Assembly (NCBI RefSeq): GCF_002339505.1
Contig: NZ_DDJO01000013.1
Span: forward strand, 20,893-84,892
Source: Corynebacterium sp. UBA2622
GTDB lineage: Bacteria; Actinomycetota; Actinomycetes; Mycobacteriales; Mycobacteriaceae
Direction of reading: 5' to 3'
DNA length: 64,000 bases
Position 1 is the stretch's first letter. Each line of letters opens with the position of its first letter. Below, in pieces: positions 18,453-26,690 of this stretch. Both the position numbers and the translations under genes were made by a program. Below the pieces are notes generated by a model. It saw only the letters and a list, made by a program, of their open reading frames with translations. It was not told the DNA's origin and ran no database searches.

Positions 18453-19184
18453 ATGATCGAGATCGCCCCGGAATTCATCCCCCGCCACATCGCCCTCGTG
18501 ATGGACGGAAACGGCCGATGGGCCGCGCAGCGCGGCCTGAAGCGCACGGAGGGGCACCGCCGGGGCGAGGCGAAGCTCATGGAATGCGTCGACGCCTGCA
18601 TCGAGATGGGCACGGTCGAGTGGCTCTCCGCCTACGCGTTCTCCACCGAGAACTGGCGCCGCAACGCGGACGAGGTCCGCTTCCTCATGGGGTTCGCCCG
18701 CGACGTCCTCCGGGGCCAGCGCGAGGAGCTCAACGAGAAGAACGTGCGGATCGTGTGGGCCGGCCGCCGTCCGCGCCTGTGGCGCAGCGTCCTCCACGAG
18801 ATCGAGGTCGCCGAGGACCTCACCCGCGACAACACCGGCCTCACGCTCGCCATGTGCCTCAACTACGGGGGGCGCGCCGAAATTGTCGACGGCGTGCGCA
18901 AGCTCGTCGACGCCGCGCGCGACGGCCGGGTCAACCCCCGCGACATCACCGAGAAGACCTTCTCCCAGTGGCTCTACCGCCCCGACATGCCGGACGTGGA
19001 TCTCTTCCTCCGCCCCAGCGGCGAGCTGCGCACATCGAACTTCCTGCTCTGGCAGTCGGCCTACGCGGAAATGGTCTACATGGACAAGCTCTTCCCGGAC
19101 TTCACCAAGGAAGACATGTGGGAGGCCGTGCTGGAGTACGCGAAGCGCGACCGCCGCTTCGGCGGGGCGATCGAGCGCAACTGA
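18453..19184 (+). CDS. uppS: Cis-prenyltransferase (decaprenyl/undecaprenyl diphosphate synthase)
   Basis: A 243-residue cis-prenyltransferase that makes the polyprenyl phosphate carrier for peptidoglycan and arabinogalactan. Motifs: HIALVMDGNGRWA (catalytic Asp, about residues 12-24), STENW, and the C-terminal FLRPSGELRTSNF with LLWQSAYAEMVY. By position after recO it corresponds to M. tuberculosis Rv2361c, a decaprenyl diphosphate synthase; product length cannot be read from sequence. It is convergent with zur, whose stop codon starts at the next base. Confidence 0.93.
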   Translation: MIEIAPEFIPRHIALVMDGNGRWAAQRGLKRTEGHRRGEAKLMECVDACIEMGTVEWLSAYAFSTENWRRNADEVRFLMGFARDVLRGQREELNEKNVRIVWAGRRPRLWRSVLHEIEVAEDLTRDNTGLTLAMCLNYGGRAEIVDGVRKLVDAARDGRVNPRDITEKTFSQWLYRPDMPDVDLFLRPSGELRTSNFLLWQSAYAEMVYMDKLFPDFTKEDMWEAVLEYAKRDRRFGGAIERN

Positions 19185-19616
19185 TTACCGCGCCGCCTGG
19201 CAGGCGCGGCACACGCCGTAGACCTCGGCATCGTGGCCCACGAGCTCGTAGCCGAAGTGCTGGGCCACGAGCTGCGCCCACTTCTCCACCGGCCCGCCCT
19301 CGATCTCCTCGCTGCGTCCGCACACGGTGCACACAAGGTGATGGTGGTGCGCCTGCGTCAGGCAGTGCCGGTAGAGGGTCTCGCCGTCCCCGCTGTGCAG
19401 CACGTCCACCGCGCCCACCTCGGTCAGCGACTGCAGGGTGCGGTACACCGTGGTCAGCCCGACCTTCTCGCCGCGCGCCTCGAGCTCCTCGTGGATGAAA
19501 CGCGCCGAGATGAACTTGTCGACGTCCTGCAACACCTTCACCACGGCCTCGCGCTGTCTGGTGTTGCGCACGCCCAGTTTGGGCTGCTTCGGGCGGGTGG
19601 GTCGCTGTGCTGGCAT
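19185..19616 (-). CDS. zur: Zinc uptake regulator Zur (FurB)
   Basis: A 143-residue Fur-family repressor of zinc uptake genes. A winged helix (NTRQREAVVKVL, GLTTVYRTLQSL) is followed by the metal-binding dimerization domain with HHHHLVCTVCG and a C-terminal CRAC pair, giving two CxxC motifs for the structural zinc. The start is ATG 19616, since the conserved family begins there; an upstream GTG/ATG extension would be non-conserved. It lies 41 bases downstream of znr on the same strand, the znr-zur arrangement of corynebacteria and smtB-zur of mycobacteria, so zinc probably relieves Znr repression of zur. Confidence 0.93.
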   Translation of the reverse strand: MPAQRPTRPKQPKLGVRNTRQREAVVKVLQDVDKFISARFIHEELEARGEKVGLTTVYRTLQSLTEVGAVDVLHSGDGETLYRHCLTQAHHHHLVCTVCGRSEEIEGGPVEKWAQLVAQHFGYELVGHDAEVYGVCRACQAAR

Positions 19617-19657
19617 ACCCGTGCAGTCTACCCAACCGGGCCGAAGCGTCACGAGCG

Positions 19658-20101
19658 CTACGAGCGCTTGGGCTTCGGCAAGGAGGGGTTGAGGCCCGGG
19701 TCCACATCGGGGCGGACGTGGTCCGGGGGCTCGATGATGGCGACTGCTCCGCCGGTGATGGGGGAATCGTCACCCGTGGGGCGTCGTGAAGCGAGGTCGA
19801 TAACCTCTCCCTTGTTCTCGGCGATGTCCATCAGGCCGCAGATGACATCGAGCACCTCTGGGCGCGCGATGGAGTAACGGACCTCGCGGCCGCGGCGGGA
19901 GCAGGTGACCAGGCCGGCCCGCTTGAGCACCCGCAGGTGCTGGCTGATCAGCGGCTGGGACTTGTCCAGCTTGGTCACGAGCTGGTGGACGACGTGCTCG
20001 CCGCTGCTGAGCAGGAGGAGGATGCGCAGGCGGAGGGGGGAATCCAGGGCGCTGGCAACGTGGGCGGCGCGGTCGATGTCGGCATCGGTGTGGGTGCGCA
20101 T
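19658..20101 (-). CDS. znr: ArsR/SmtB-family zinc-responsive repressor Znr
   Basis: A 147-residue ArsR-family regulator. The winged helix is at about residues 12-95 (SPLRLRILLLLSSGEHVVHQL, SQPLISQHLRVLKRAGLV, the wing RRGREVRYSIA). It is followed by a tail rich in Asp, Pro and Lys not seen in minimal ArsR proteins. Its position directly upstream of zur identifies it as the SmtB/Znr-type zinc sensor; there is no ELCV(C)DL arsenic motif. The ribosome-binding region is AAGGAAGGGGG before ATG 20101. It is divergent from glyS across 300 bases. Confidence 0.9.
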   Translation of the reverse strand: MRTHTDADIDRAAHVASALDSPLRLRILLLLSSGEHVVHQLVTKLDKSQPLISQHLRVLKRAGLVTCSRRGREVRYSIARPEVLDVICGLMDIAENKGEVIDLASRRPTGDDSPITGGAVAIIEPPDHVRPDVDPGLNPSLPKPKRS

Positions 20102-20401
20102 GTCCGGACCCCCTTCCTTTTCTGTAGAGAAACGCTGGCCTCTGGAACGGGAACAGAACCTAAAAGGTCGTTAAGACAATTCTAAACGCACGTCCTAGTT
20201 TTAATAAACTATGCCAACCCTAACAGGGCGATTGTGGGGTTGTCACCCAAATTTGCGGCCGGACGGGGCGTTCGCGCACCGCACCGCCCGCCCTCGGCGA
20301 CCTGCGCCGAACGACCCGCTACACTGGTCGCGTAGATTTCCGTCCGCCCCGGAGGGTGGCGGGAAACACGTCCGAACCAGTGTGATCAGTCAGGAGAAAA
20401 A
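20102..20401. other. znr/glyS divergent intergenic region
   Basis: Three hundred bases without a gene. The part 20160-20212 is unusually A+T-rich for this window and should hold the znr promoter (TAGAAT on the minus strand near 20180 is one candidate minus-10). On the plus side TACACT (20320-20325) is a candidate minus-10 for glyS, leaving a leader of about 70 bases that contains a GC-rich hairpin and ends in CAGGAGAAAAA before the GTG. I see no Zur box and no T-box features. Confidence 0.4.
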
Positions 20402-21781
20402 GTGGCCTCCACCATTGATACCGTCGTGAACCTGTGCAAGCGCCGTGGCTTGGTGTACCCAGCAGGTGAGATCTACGGCGGTACCCGCTCCGCGTGGGAC
20501 TACGGCCCGCTCGGCGTGGAGCTGAAGGAGAACATCAAGCGCCAGTGGTGGCGCCACATGGTGCAGTCCCGCCGCGACACCGTCGGCGTGGACACCTCCG
20601 TCATCCTGCCGCGCCAGGTGTGGGTCGCCTCCGGCCACGTCGAGGTGTTCACTGACCCGCTGGTGGAGTCCCTCCACACCCACAAGCGCTACCGCGCGGA
20701 CCACCTCCTCGAGGCTTACGAGGAGAAGCACGGCCACCCGCCGGTCAACGGCCTGGCGGACATCAACGACCCCGATACCGGCCAGCCCGGCAAGTGGACG
20801 GAACCGCGCGCCTTTTCCGGCCTGCTGAAGACCTTCCTCGGCCCGGTGGACGACGAGGAGGGCCTGCACTACCTGCGCCCCGAGACCGCGCAGGGCATCT
20901 TCGTGAACTTCAAGAATGTCATGACCTCCGCGCGTATGAAGCCCCCGTTCGGCATCGCAAACATGGGCAAGTCCTTCCGCAACGAGATCACCCCGGGCAA
21001 CTTCATCTTCCGCACCCGCGAGTTCGAGCAGATGGAGATGGAGTTCTTCGTCAAGCCGGGCGAGGACGAGCAGTGGCACCAGTACTGGATCGACAACCGC
21101 TACCAGTGGTACGTCGACCTGGGCATCAACCCGGAGAACCTGCGCCTGTACGAGCACCCGCAGGAGAAGCTCTCCCACTACTCCAAGCGCACCGTGGACA
21201 TCGAGTACGCCTACAACTTCCAGGGCTCCAAGTGGGGCGAGCTGGAGGGCATCGCCAACCGCACCGACTACGACCTGCGCACGCACGCCGAGGCCTCCGG
21301 CGAGGACCTCTCCTACTTCGACCAGGAGACCAACGAGCGCTGGATCCCGTACTGCATCGAGCCGGCCGCCGGCCTGGGCCGCGCGATGATGGCCTTCCTC
21401 ATCGACGCCTACCACGAGGAGGAGGCCCCGAACTCCAAGGGCGGCACCGACACCCGCGTGGTGCTCAAGCTGGACCGGCGTCTCGCGCCCGTCAAGGTCG
21501 CCGTGCTCCCGCTGTCGAAGAAGCCCGAGCTCTCGGGCCCGGCTGAGGAGCTCGCCGACAAGCTGCGCCAGCACTGGAACATCGACTACGACACCTCCGG
21601 CGCCATCGGCCGCCGCTACCGCCGCCAGGACGAGACGGGCACCCCGTTCTGCGTCACCTACGACTTCGACTCGCTCGAGGACAACGCCGTCACCGTGCGC
21701 GAGCGCGACACCATGAAGCAGGAGCGGGTCAAGATCGACGAGCTCGAGTCCTACCTCGCCGCCCGCCTCGTCGGGGCATAA
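20402..21781 (+). CDS. glyS: Glycyl-tRNA synthetase
   Basis: A 459-residue class II, alpha2-type glycyl-tRNA synthetase that charges tRNA-Gly. Motif 1 region near DYGPLGVELKENIKRQWW; the LRPETAQGIFVNFKNV segment (about 158-173) and RNEITPGNFIFRTREFEQMEMEFF are motif 2, and GLGRAMMAFLIDAY is motif 3. The C-terminal anticodon-binding domain includes APVKVAVLPL. The GTG start has a good ribosome-binding site (CAGGAG). It is followed after 10 bases by a small membrane-protein gene. Confidence 0.96.
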   Translation: MASTIDTVVNLCKRRGLVYPAGEIYGGTRSAWDYGPLGVELKENIKRQWWRHMVQSRRDTVGVDTSVILPRQVWVASGHVEVFTDPLVESLHTHKRYRADHLLEAYEEKHGHPPVNGLADINDPDTGQPGKWTEPRAFSGLLKTFLGPVDDEEGLHYLRPETAQGIFVNFKNVMTSARMKPPFGIANMGKSFRNEITPGNFIFRTREFEQMEMEFFVKPGEDEQWHQYWIDNRYQWYVDLGINPENLRLYEHPQEKLSHYSKRTVDIEYAYNFQGSKWGELEGIANRTDYDLRTHAEASGEDLSYFDQETNERWIPYCIEPAAGLGRAMMAFLIDAYHEEEAPNSKGGTDTRVVLKLDRRLAPVKVAVLPLSKKPELSGPAEELADKLRQHWNIDYDTSGAIGRRYRRQDETGTPFCVTYDFDSLEDNAVTVRERDTMKQERVKIDELESYLAARLVGA

Positions 21782-21791
21782 GGGAGCAACC

Positions 21792-22313
21792 ATGCACTAC
21801 GTCAGCTGGGACCGCAGTGACCGCGACAACCTCAAGCTCCTCGCCGAGGACGGGCCCGAGGTTCTCGGTGTCTTCACCGATGAGCGCGCCGAGGTGGGGC
21901 AGGGCGAGGACCGCGAGGAGTGGGACCTCGTCGCCTCCGCGGAGTCCGGGGCCGTCGCCACGCGCGGCGGCAACGAGATCGTGCGGGCGAGCAGCTCGCT
22001 GAAGCGCTCCAAGCAGATTCCGGTCGACATCGAGGGCCGCGGCTACACGCTCATCAGCGAGACCTCGAAGAACTGGATCATCGACGACGCCGCCGGCGAG
22101 AAGGTCGGCCAGTTCACCCAGGACCACAACGGCGTGCGCAAGGCCATCCTGGAGTTCGAGGGCGAGACGACCCTCCCGCTCACCGACATCGCCGGGCTCG
22201 CCTGGCTCTCCCGCGAGGTCCTCGAGACGAAAAAGATGCTCAACTCGAACGCGCTCATCGCGTTCCTGGTCTTCCTCTCGCTCTTCGTGGTCGTCGTCTT
22301 CTTCATGCAGTAA
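21792..22313 (+). CDS. Unknown protein with C-terminal membrane anchor
   Basis: A 173-residue protein with an acidic, beta-rich N-terminal part (two related stretches beginning YTLISETSKNW and GVRKAILEFEG) and a single C-terminal hydrophobic helix (about 151-171, ALIAFLVFLSLFVVVVFF), so it is tail-anchored in the membrane with its bulk in the cytoplasm. The ATG is preceded by GGGAGC. It follows glyS by 10 bases and precedes another small unknown by 4, so the three are probably co-transcribed. Family not recognised. Confidence 0.75.
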   Translation: MHYVSWDRSDRDNLKLLAEDGPEVLGVFTDERAEVGQGEDREEWDLVASAESGAVATRGGNEIVRASSSLKRSKQIPVDIEGRGYTLISETSKNWIIDDAAGEKVGQFTQDHNGVRKAILEFEGETTLPLTDIAGLAWLSREVLETKKMLNSNALIAFLVFLSLFVVVVFFMQ

Positions 22314-22317
22314 CGCC

Positions 22318-22716
22318 ATGATCTGGCAGGGCACCTCGCTTATCGACGCCCCCGAACCCACCTCCTTCACCGACGGGGAGCTCGTCGTGGGGCGCGAGCG
22401 GCTGCGCCTCACGTCGGAGGATCCGGCCGACATCCGGGCCGTGGCCCCCGATGGGCGGGCGTTCCGCCTGCGCAAGGCGGGTTTCACCGTGTCCCGCTAT
22501 GAGGCGCTGTGCGACGGCCGCGCCTACCGCGCCCGGCGCACGAGCGGGTCGCGTCGCGAGATCACCGGCCCGGACGGAACTGTCGTCGCGCGCACCCGGG
22601 GCCGCGCGGACGGCAGCCTGGAGGTGGATCCGGTGGGCGGGTTCACGCTCGACCTCGCCTTCATCACCTGGGCGCTGACCTACGTGGACACTCCCACGCG
22701 CCGCACCCGGCGGTAG
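22318..22716 (+). CDS. Small basic protein of unknown function
   Basis: A 132-residue protein, rich in Arg and short beta strands, with a pattern like that of its upstream neighbour (RLRKAGFTVSRYEALCDGRAY, GSRREITGPDGTVVARTRG). It begins four bases after the preceding stop and is probably translated with it. It lacks a signal peptide; the hydrophobic stretch near the end (FTLDLAFITWALTYV) may associate with the membrane. Its stop is 8 bases from the converging TPM gene. Family not recognised. Confidence 0.65.
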   Translation: MIWQGTSLIDAPEPTSFTDGELVVGRERLRLTSEDPADIRAVAPDGRAFRLRKAGFTVSRYEALCDGRAYRARRTSGSRREITGPDGTVVARTRGRADGSLEVDPVGGFTLDLAFITWALTYVDTPTRRTRR

Positions 22717-22723
22717 CGGGTGC

Positions 22724-24751
22724 CTAGAACATCCCGCCGCGCGCCGAGGGTCCGCCGCCGGAGAAGCCGCCACCGCCCCCGAAGCCACCTCCGCCGCCGA
22801 AACCGCCTCCCCCGAAGCCCCCGCCGAAACCACCGGAGAGGATGGAGCCCCAGATCACCGCGTTGGCGATGTTGCCCGTGGTCGCCGCGGTCTGCTGCTG
22901 GCGGTAGCGGTTGATGTCGTCGTTGGCGGTGCCGGCCGCGCGGCGGGCAGTCTCCGCTGCCGCGCGGGCGAAGTCGATCGCGCCGCGCGTGTCGGAGGTG
23001 CGGCGGTTGCGCGCCTCGTTGAACTGGCGCTTCGACTCCGCCAGGAGGGTGCGCGCGTTGGAGCCGATCAGGCGCCCGCGGGAGTTGATCAGGTCTTCCG
23101 CGCTCTGGATCTGGGCCGCCGCGACGCGCAGCTGCTGGTCCAGCACCTGCAGCTGGCGGTTCTGGTCCTGGGCAGCGCCGCGGGCGCGGTCAATCTCGGC
23201 GTCGATGCGCGAGTCGAGGTCTGTCAGCTCGGTGTAGAGGGAGAGCGGGTCGGTCTGCGCGCGGTCGCCCACCGCAGCGAGGCGCTGGCGCGCCTCGGAG
23301 GACACCGCGTCAAGGGCGGTGGCATCCACCTGTGCACCCTGCTGGCGGGCGCCCTTGAGCTGCTCCATCTCGCGGATCTCGTCCTCGATCTCGCGGATCA
23401 GGGCGGGAATGTTGGCCTGGGAGCCGCGGATGTTCTCCTCGGCGTGCTCGATGGCGGAGAGGTTGGTGTCCGAGACCTCCACGGCGTGGGAGGCGGAGGC
23501 GAGCAGGTCCACCAGAGCTCCCTGGCGGCCCGCCGGCTGCGCGGCCACCTCCCGGGCCTGGCCGAGGAGCTTTTCGGCCTCATCGAGCGAGGCGCGGGCG
23601 ACATCCACGTTGTCGGTCAGGGAGTGGATCATGTCTTCGGAGTAGCGCTGGCGCAGGTCGTCGAGAAGCGACTGCGCGGGCTCGAGGCGGGCGCGGATGT
23701 CGATGGTGCGCTGGGTGACCTTCTCCACCTCCTTGTCCGCGTTCATGAGCACGCCGCGCATCTCGTTGAATTCCTGGCTGCGTGCCTGCAGGGCCTCGTT
23801 GGCCTGGCCGCAGGTGGAGATGATGTCGATGAGCATGGCGCGCTTCTCGGGCTCGGTCTCCGGGATCGCGTCGTAGAGCTTCTGGTGCGTGGTGAAGGCC
23901 CGCTGCAGCGTCGTGGCGGCGGTGTTCATCGCGGAGGTGAAGGGGCGCACGCGGTCCGGCCCGAACTCGGAGGTGGCCAGGTCGAGCTCCTCGCGGCCCT
24001 GGCGCACCGACTCGTCGGTGTGCACGAGAGCGTCGTGGGCCAGCTCCTCCAGCGTCGGGGTGGGGAGGCTGGACAGCGAGTCGGTGTCCGCGGGTGAGAG
24101 GGCCTTGGCGGATTCGAGCTGTTTGGCCTGCGTCTTCCTGCTCCTGCGGCGGGTGGCGGCCCACATGCCGCCGCCGGCGACGGCGAGCAACCCCACGCCG
24201 CCGGCGGCCCACCCGGCGTTAGCGGAGTCGGACCCGGCACCGGACCCGCCGCGCCCGCCCGCCGCGTCAATCGCCGCGAGCGCCGCACCCGCCCAGTCGT
24301 TCTGGCCGAGACGGTCGGAGGCGGCGTTGTACATCTTGTCGATCTCCGCCTGCTTCCACATGTCCCCGCCCGCGACGGCGAAGGTCCGCTCGGTGGGGGA
24401 GACCGCGAGCACCGCGACGTTGGAGCCAGAGGCGTCGACGGAGCGCTGGGCCCACTGCTCGGCGCTCATGGAGCCGAAGGAGTCGAGGTACACCACGCGG
24501 ATCGCGCGCTGCTTGTCGGCCTGGACCTTCTGGATCCCCTCCTCGATCTTCGCCTTGTCCGCGTCCGAGAGCACACCGGCCTGGTCCGTCACCGGGTTGG
24601 TCAACCGCCCGGGGGCCGTGGCCTTGGCCGGCGCCTGAACCTGGGCGACATGGGACACCCCGACGGCGAGGGCCGCGGGGGCGGTTGCCAAACCAGCGCC
24701 CCCGGCAATCAGCGGGGCGGCAGCGAGCATGCGGAGGTAGCGCTTTTTCAT
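22724..24751 (-). CDS. TPM-domain exported membrane protein with coiled coil and glycine-rich tail
   Basis: A 675-residue protein that looks like the neighbour of dgt in M. tuberculosis (Rv2345). Order: signal peptide ending near residue 29 (APAALA); extracytoplasmic TPM domain (about 50-165, NPVTDQAGVLSDADK, FAVAGG); one membrane helix (181-200); a long cytoplasmic alpha-helical region (about 210-620, repeated coiled-coil-like Glu/Gln/Leu patterns); and a C-terminal glycine-phenylalanine tail (FGGGG repeats). TPM domains can have phosphatase or chaperone-like roles, but the function here is unknown. It is divergent from dgt with 56 bases between starts. Confidence 0.85.
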   Translation of the reverse strand: MKKRYLRMLAAAPLIAGGAGLATAPAALAVGVSHVAQVQAPAKATAPGRLTNPVTDQAGVLSDADKAKIEEGIQKVQADKQRAIRVVYLDSFGSMSAEQWAQRSVDASGSNVAVLAVSPTERTFAVAGGDMWKQAEIDKMYNAASDRLGQNDWAGAALAAIDAAGGRGGSGAGSDSANAGWAAGGVGLLAVAGGGMWAATRRRSRKTQAKQLESAKALSPADTDSLSSLPTPTLEELAHDALVHTDESVRQGREELDLATSEFGPDRVRPFTSAMNTAATTLQRAFTTHQKLYDAIPETEPEKRAMLIDIISTCGQANEALQARSQEFNEMRGVLMNADKEVEKVTQRTIDIRARLEPAQSLLDDLRQRYSEDMIHSLTDNVDVARASLDEAEKLLGQAREVAAQPAGRQGALVDLLASASHAVEVSDTNLSAIEHAEENIRGSQANIPALIREIEDEIREMEQLKGARQQGAQVDATALDAVSSEARQRLAAVGDRAQTDPLSLYTELTDLDSRIDAEIDRARGAAQDQNRQLQVLDQQLRVAAAQIQSAEDLINSRGRLIGSNARTLLAESKRQFNEARNRRTSDTRGAIDFARAAAETARRAAGTANDDINRYRQQQTAATTGNIANAVIWGSILSGGFGGGFGGGGFGGGGGFGGGGGFSGGGPSARGGMF

Positions 24752-24807
24752 GCTGACTAGGGTAGTCGCTTCGCCGACACGGGGTCGCGGGCCACTACCC
24801 TGGGTGT

Positions 24808-26106
24808 GTGTTCACCTACTCCGCCTTCGACACCGAGCGCCGGGCGCCCGAGGGTCCGAAGGGTTCGCAGATCGCCGACAACGTCGAAGAGCGCGGCGCC
24901 TTCTCCCGCGACCGCGCCCGAGTGCTCCACTCCGCGGCCCTGCGCCGCCTGGCCGACAAGACCCAGGTGGTCGGCCCCCGCGACGGCGACACCCCGCGCA
25001 CCCGCCTGACGCACAGCCTGGAGGTCGCCCAGATCTCCCGCGGCATCGGCGAGGCGCTCGGCCTCAACCCGGACCTCTGCGAGATGGCCGGGCTCACCCA
25101 CGACATCGGCCACCCGCCCTACGGCCACAACGGCGAGGTGGCGCTCAACGAGGTCTCCGCGGGCGGCTTCGAGGGCAACGCGCAGACCCTGCGCATCCTC
25201 ACGCGACTCGAGCCGAAAAAGCTTGTCGACGCCACCTCCTACGGCCTCAACCTCACCCGCGCCGCGCTGGACGCCGCCTGCAAGTACCCGCGGACGCGGA
25301 CGAACCCGGACGGCTCCGTGAACCGGAAATACGGCGCCTACGACGAGGATGCCGATATCCTTGCGTGGCTGCGCTCCGGCCACGTCACCGCCGCACCGCC
25401 GATGGAGGCGCAGGTGATGGACTGCTCCGACGACATCGCCTACTCCGTCCACGACGTCGAGGACGGCATCGTCTCCGGGCGCATCACCCTCAAGGTGCTG
25501 TGGGACCTGGTGGAGCTCGCGGCCCTGGCGGACAAGGGCGCCGCCGCCTTCGGGGGCACCGCCGACGAGCTCATCGACGCCGCCGCGCGCCTGCGCTCCC
25601 TGCCCTCGATCTGCGCCGCCGCGGACTTCGACTACACGCTGCGGTCCTGGGCCGCGCTGAAGCAGCTCACCTCCGAGCTGGTTGGCCGCTACGTCGGCGC
25701 CGTCGCGGCCGCCACAGCGGGGGCCGGGCAGAACCAGCCCGAGGCGCTGCGCTGCGACGACAACCCGTCGGGGGCGCTGGGCAGGCAGTTCGGCACACTG
25801 GTCATCCCCCCGGAGGCCGAGGCGGAGGTGCGCCTGCTCAAGACCGTCGCGGTGCTCTACGTCATGGACATGCCCGCCCACCTGCGCCGCCAGGACCGGC
25901 AGCGCGACCGGATCTACCGCGTCTACGACTACATGCGCGCCGGCGCGCCCGGCACCCTCGACACGATGTTCCAGCAGTGGTGGGCCGAGGCGCAGACGGA
26001 CGCGGAGCGCGACAGGGTGATCGTGGACCAGATCGCCTCCATGACCGAGTCGCGCCTGGAGCGCGCGGCGAAGAAGTCCGCCGGGGTGTCCGGCTTCATG
26101 GCGTAG
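24808..26106 (+). CDS. dgt: Deoxyguanosinetriphosphate triphosphohydrolase-like protein
   Basis: A 432-residue HD-domain dNTP triphosphohydrolase, which removes triphosphate from dNTPs and so influences nucleotide pools. Metal-binding residues are visible in RLTHSLEVAQ (His) and AGLTHDIGHPPYGHNGE (the HD pair plus a second His), then DCSDDIAYSVHD. GTG 24808 lies six bases after TACCCT and is probably leaderless. In actinobacteria dgt lies just upstream of dnaG; here two genes on the opposite strand (an RNase and a kinase) separate them. Confidence 0.93.
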   Translation: MFTYSAFDTERRAPEGPKGSQIADNVEERGAFSRDRARVLHSAALRRLADKTQVVGPRDGDTPRTRLTHSLEVAQISRGIGEALGLNPDLCEMAGLTHDIGHPPYGHNGEVALNEVSAGGFEGNAQTLRILTRLEPKKLVDATSYGLNLTRAALDAACKYPRTRTNPDGSVNRKYGAYDEDADILAWLRSGHVTAAPPMEAQVMDCSDDIAYSVHDVEDGIVSGRITLKVLWDLVELAALADKGAAAFGGTADELIDAAARLRSLPSICAAADFDYTLRSWAALKQLTSELVGRYVGAVAAATAGAGQNQPEALRCDDNPSGALGRQFGTLVIPPEAEAEVRLLKTVAVLYVMDMPAHLRRQDRQRDRIYRVYDYMRAGAPGTLDTMFQQWWAEAQTDAERDRVIVDQIASMTESRLERAAKKSAGVSGFMA

Positions 26107-26112
26107 GCGCGC

Positions 26113-26517
26113 CTACTTCACCCCGGAGATCTCGCAGAAGCTCTCGTAGTGGTCGCCGGTGTAGTACCACTCGTCGACGTGCCCGTCGTCGCCCCCGCCG
26201 GTGATGATGCGTCGCTCGCCGCGGTGGTGCACCCCGGGCGTGTCCACGGTGTACTCCCTGTAGTACCCGAGCTTCTCCTGCGGCAGCTCGTTCTGGTAGT
26301 TGCCGAAGCGCGTGTCGTCGTAGCCCGGGTACTCGTAGGGCCCGCCGCGCTTCACCTCGTCGATGGTGGACCAGACCTCGTCGGGCAGGTTGGAGCAGGC
26401 GGGCACCGCGCCAGCGGCAGTGGAGGCGGTGGGGGAGGCGTCGTTGAGCCCGCAAGAACTAACCATGACAAGGACAAGAAGAAGGAGGCTGAAATGAACT
26501 ACGCCCCGTCCTAGCAC
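26113..26517 (-). CDS. Exported guanyl-specific ribonuclease (RNase Sa/barnase family) lipoprotein
   Basis: With the GTG start at 26517 this is a 134-residue lipoprotein: hydrophobic signal then lipobox VSSC with Cys22. The mature part is an N1/T1-type microbial RNase, which cleaves RNA after guanosine. Catalytic residues line up with Streptomyces RNase Sa: E88 in YYREYTV, R99 and R102/R103 in HHRGERRI, and H123 in TGDHY. Cys41 and Cys128 could form the conserved disulfide. An ATG at 26607 would give a 40-residue hydrophilic extension before the signal and is less likely. No barstar-like inhibitor gene is nearby. It is convergent with dgt. Confidence 0.8.
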   Translation of the reverse strand: MLGRGVVHFSLLLLVLVMVSSCGLNDASPTASTAAGAVPACSNLPDEVWSTIDEVKRGGPYEYPGYDDTRFGNYQNELPQEKLGYYREYTVDTPGVHHRGERRIITGGGDDGHVDEWYYTGDHYESFCEISGVK

Positions 26518-26690
26518 TCTCGTCGTGGGTTTGATTTCGTCCCGAGTCAGGGCCGCCGATCCGCTGGACGGAGTCGAGTGGAGCCTATTCCATAACCAAG
26601 GTGACATAGAAACCTTTGACTTCCAGAGCGAAGGAGGGCGATCAGAAACGCCTACTGTCGGGGGCTAGCACGCACAACCGATGTGTGCCC

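Noticed and set aside
20326..20401. T-box or riboswitch upstream of glyS
   Set aside because: The leader has one GC-rich hairpin but no T-box sequence, specifier loop or antiterminator visible.
24750..26204. 484-codon plus frame over dgt
   Set aside because: Arg/Pro-rich out-of-frame translation of dgt.
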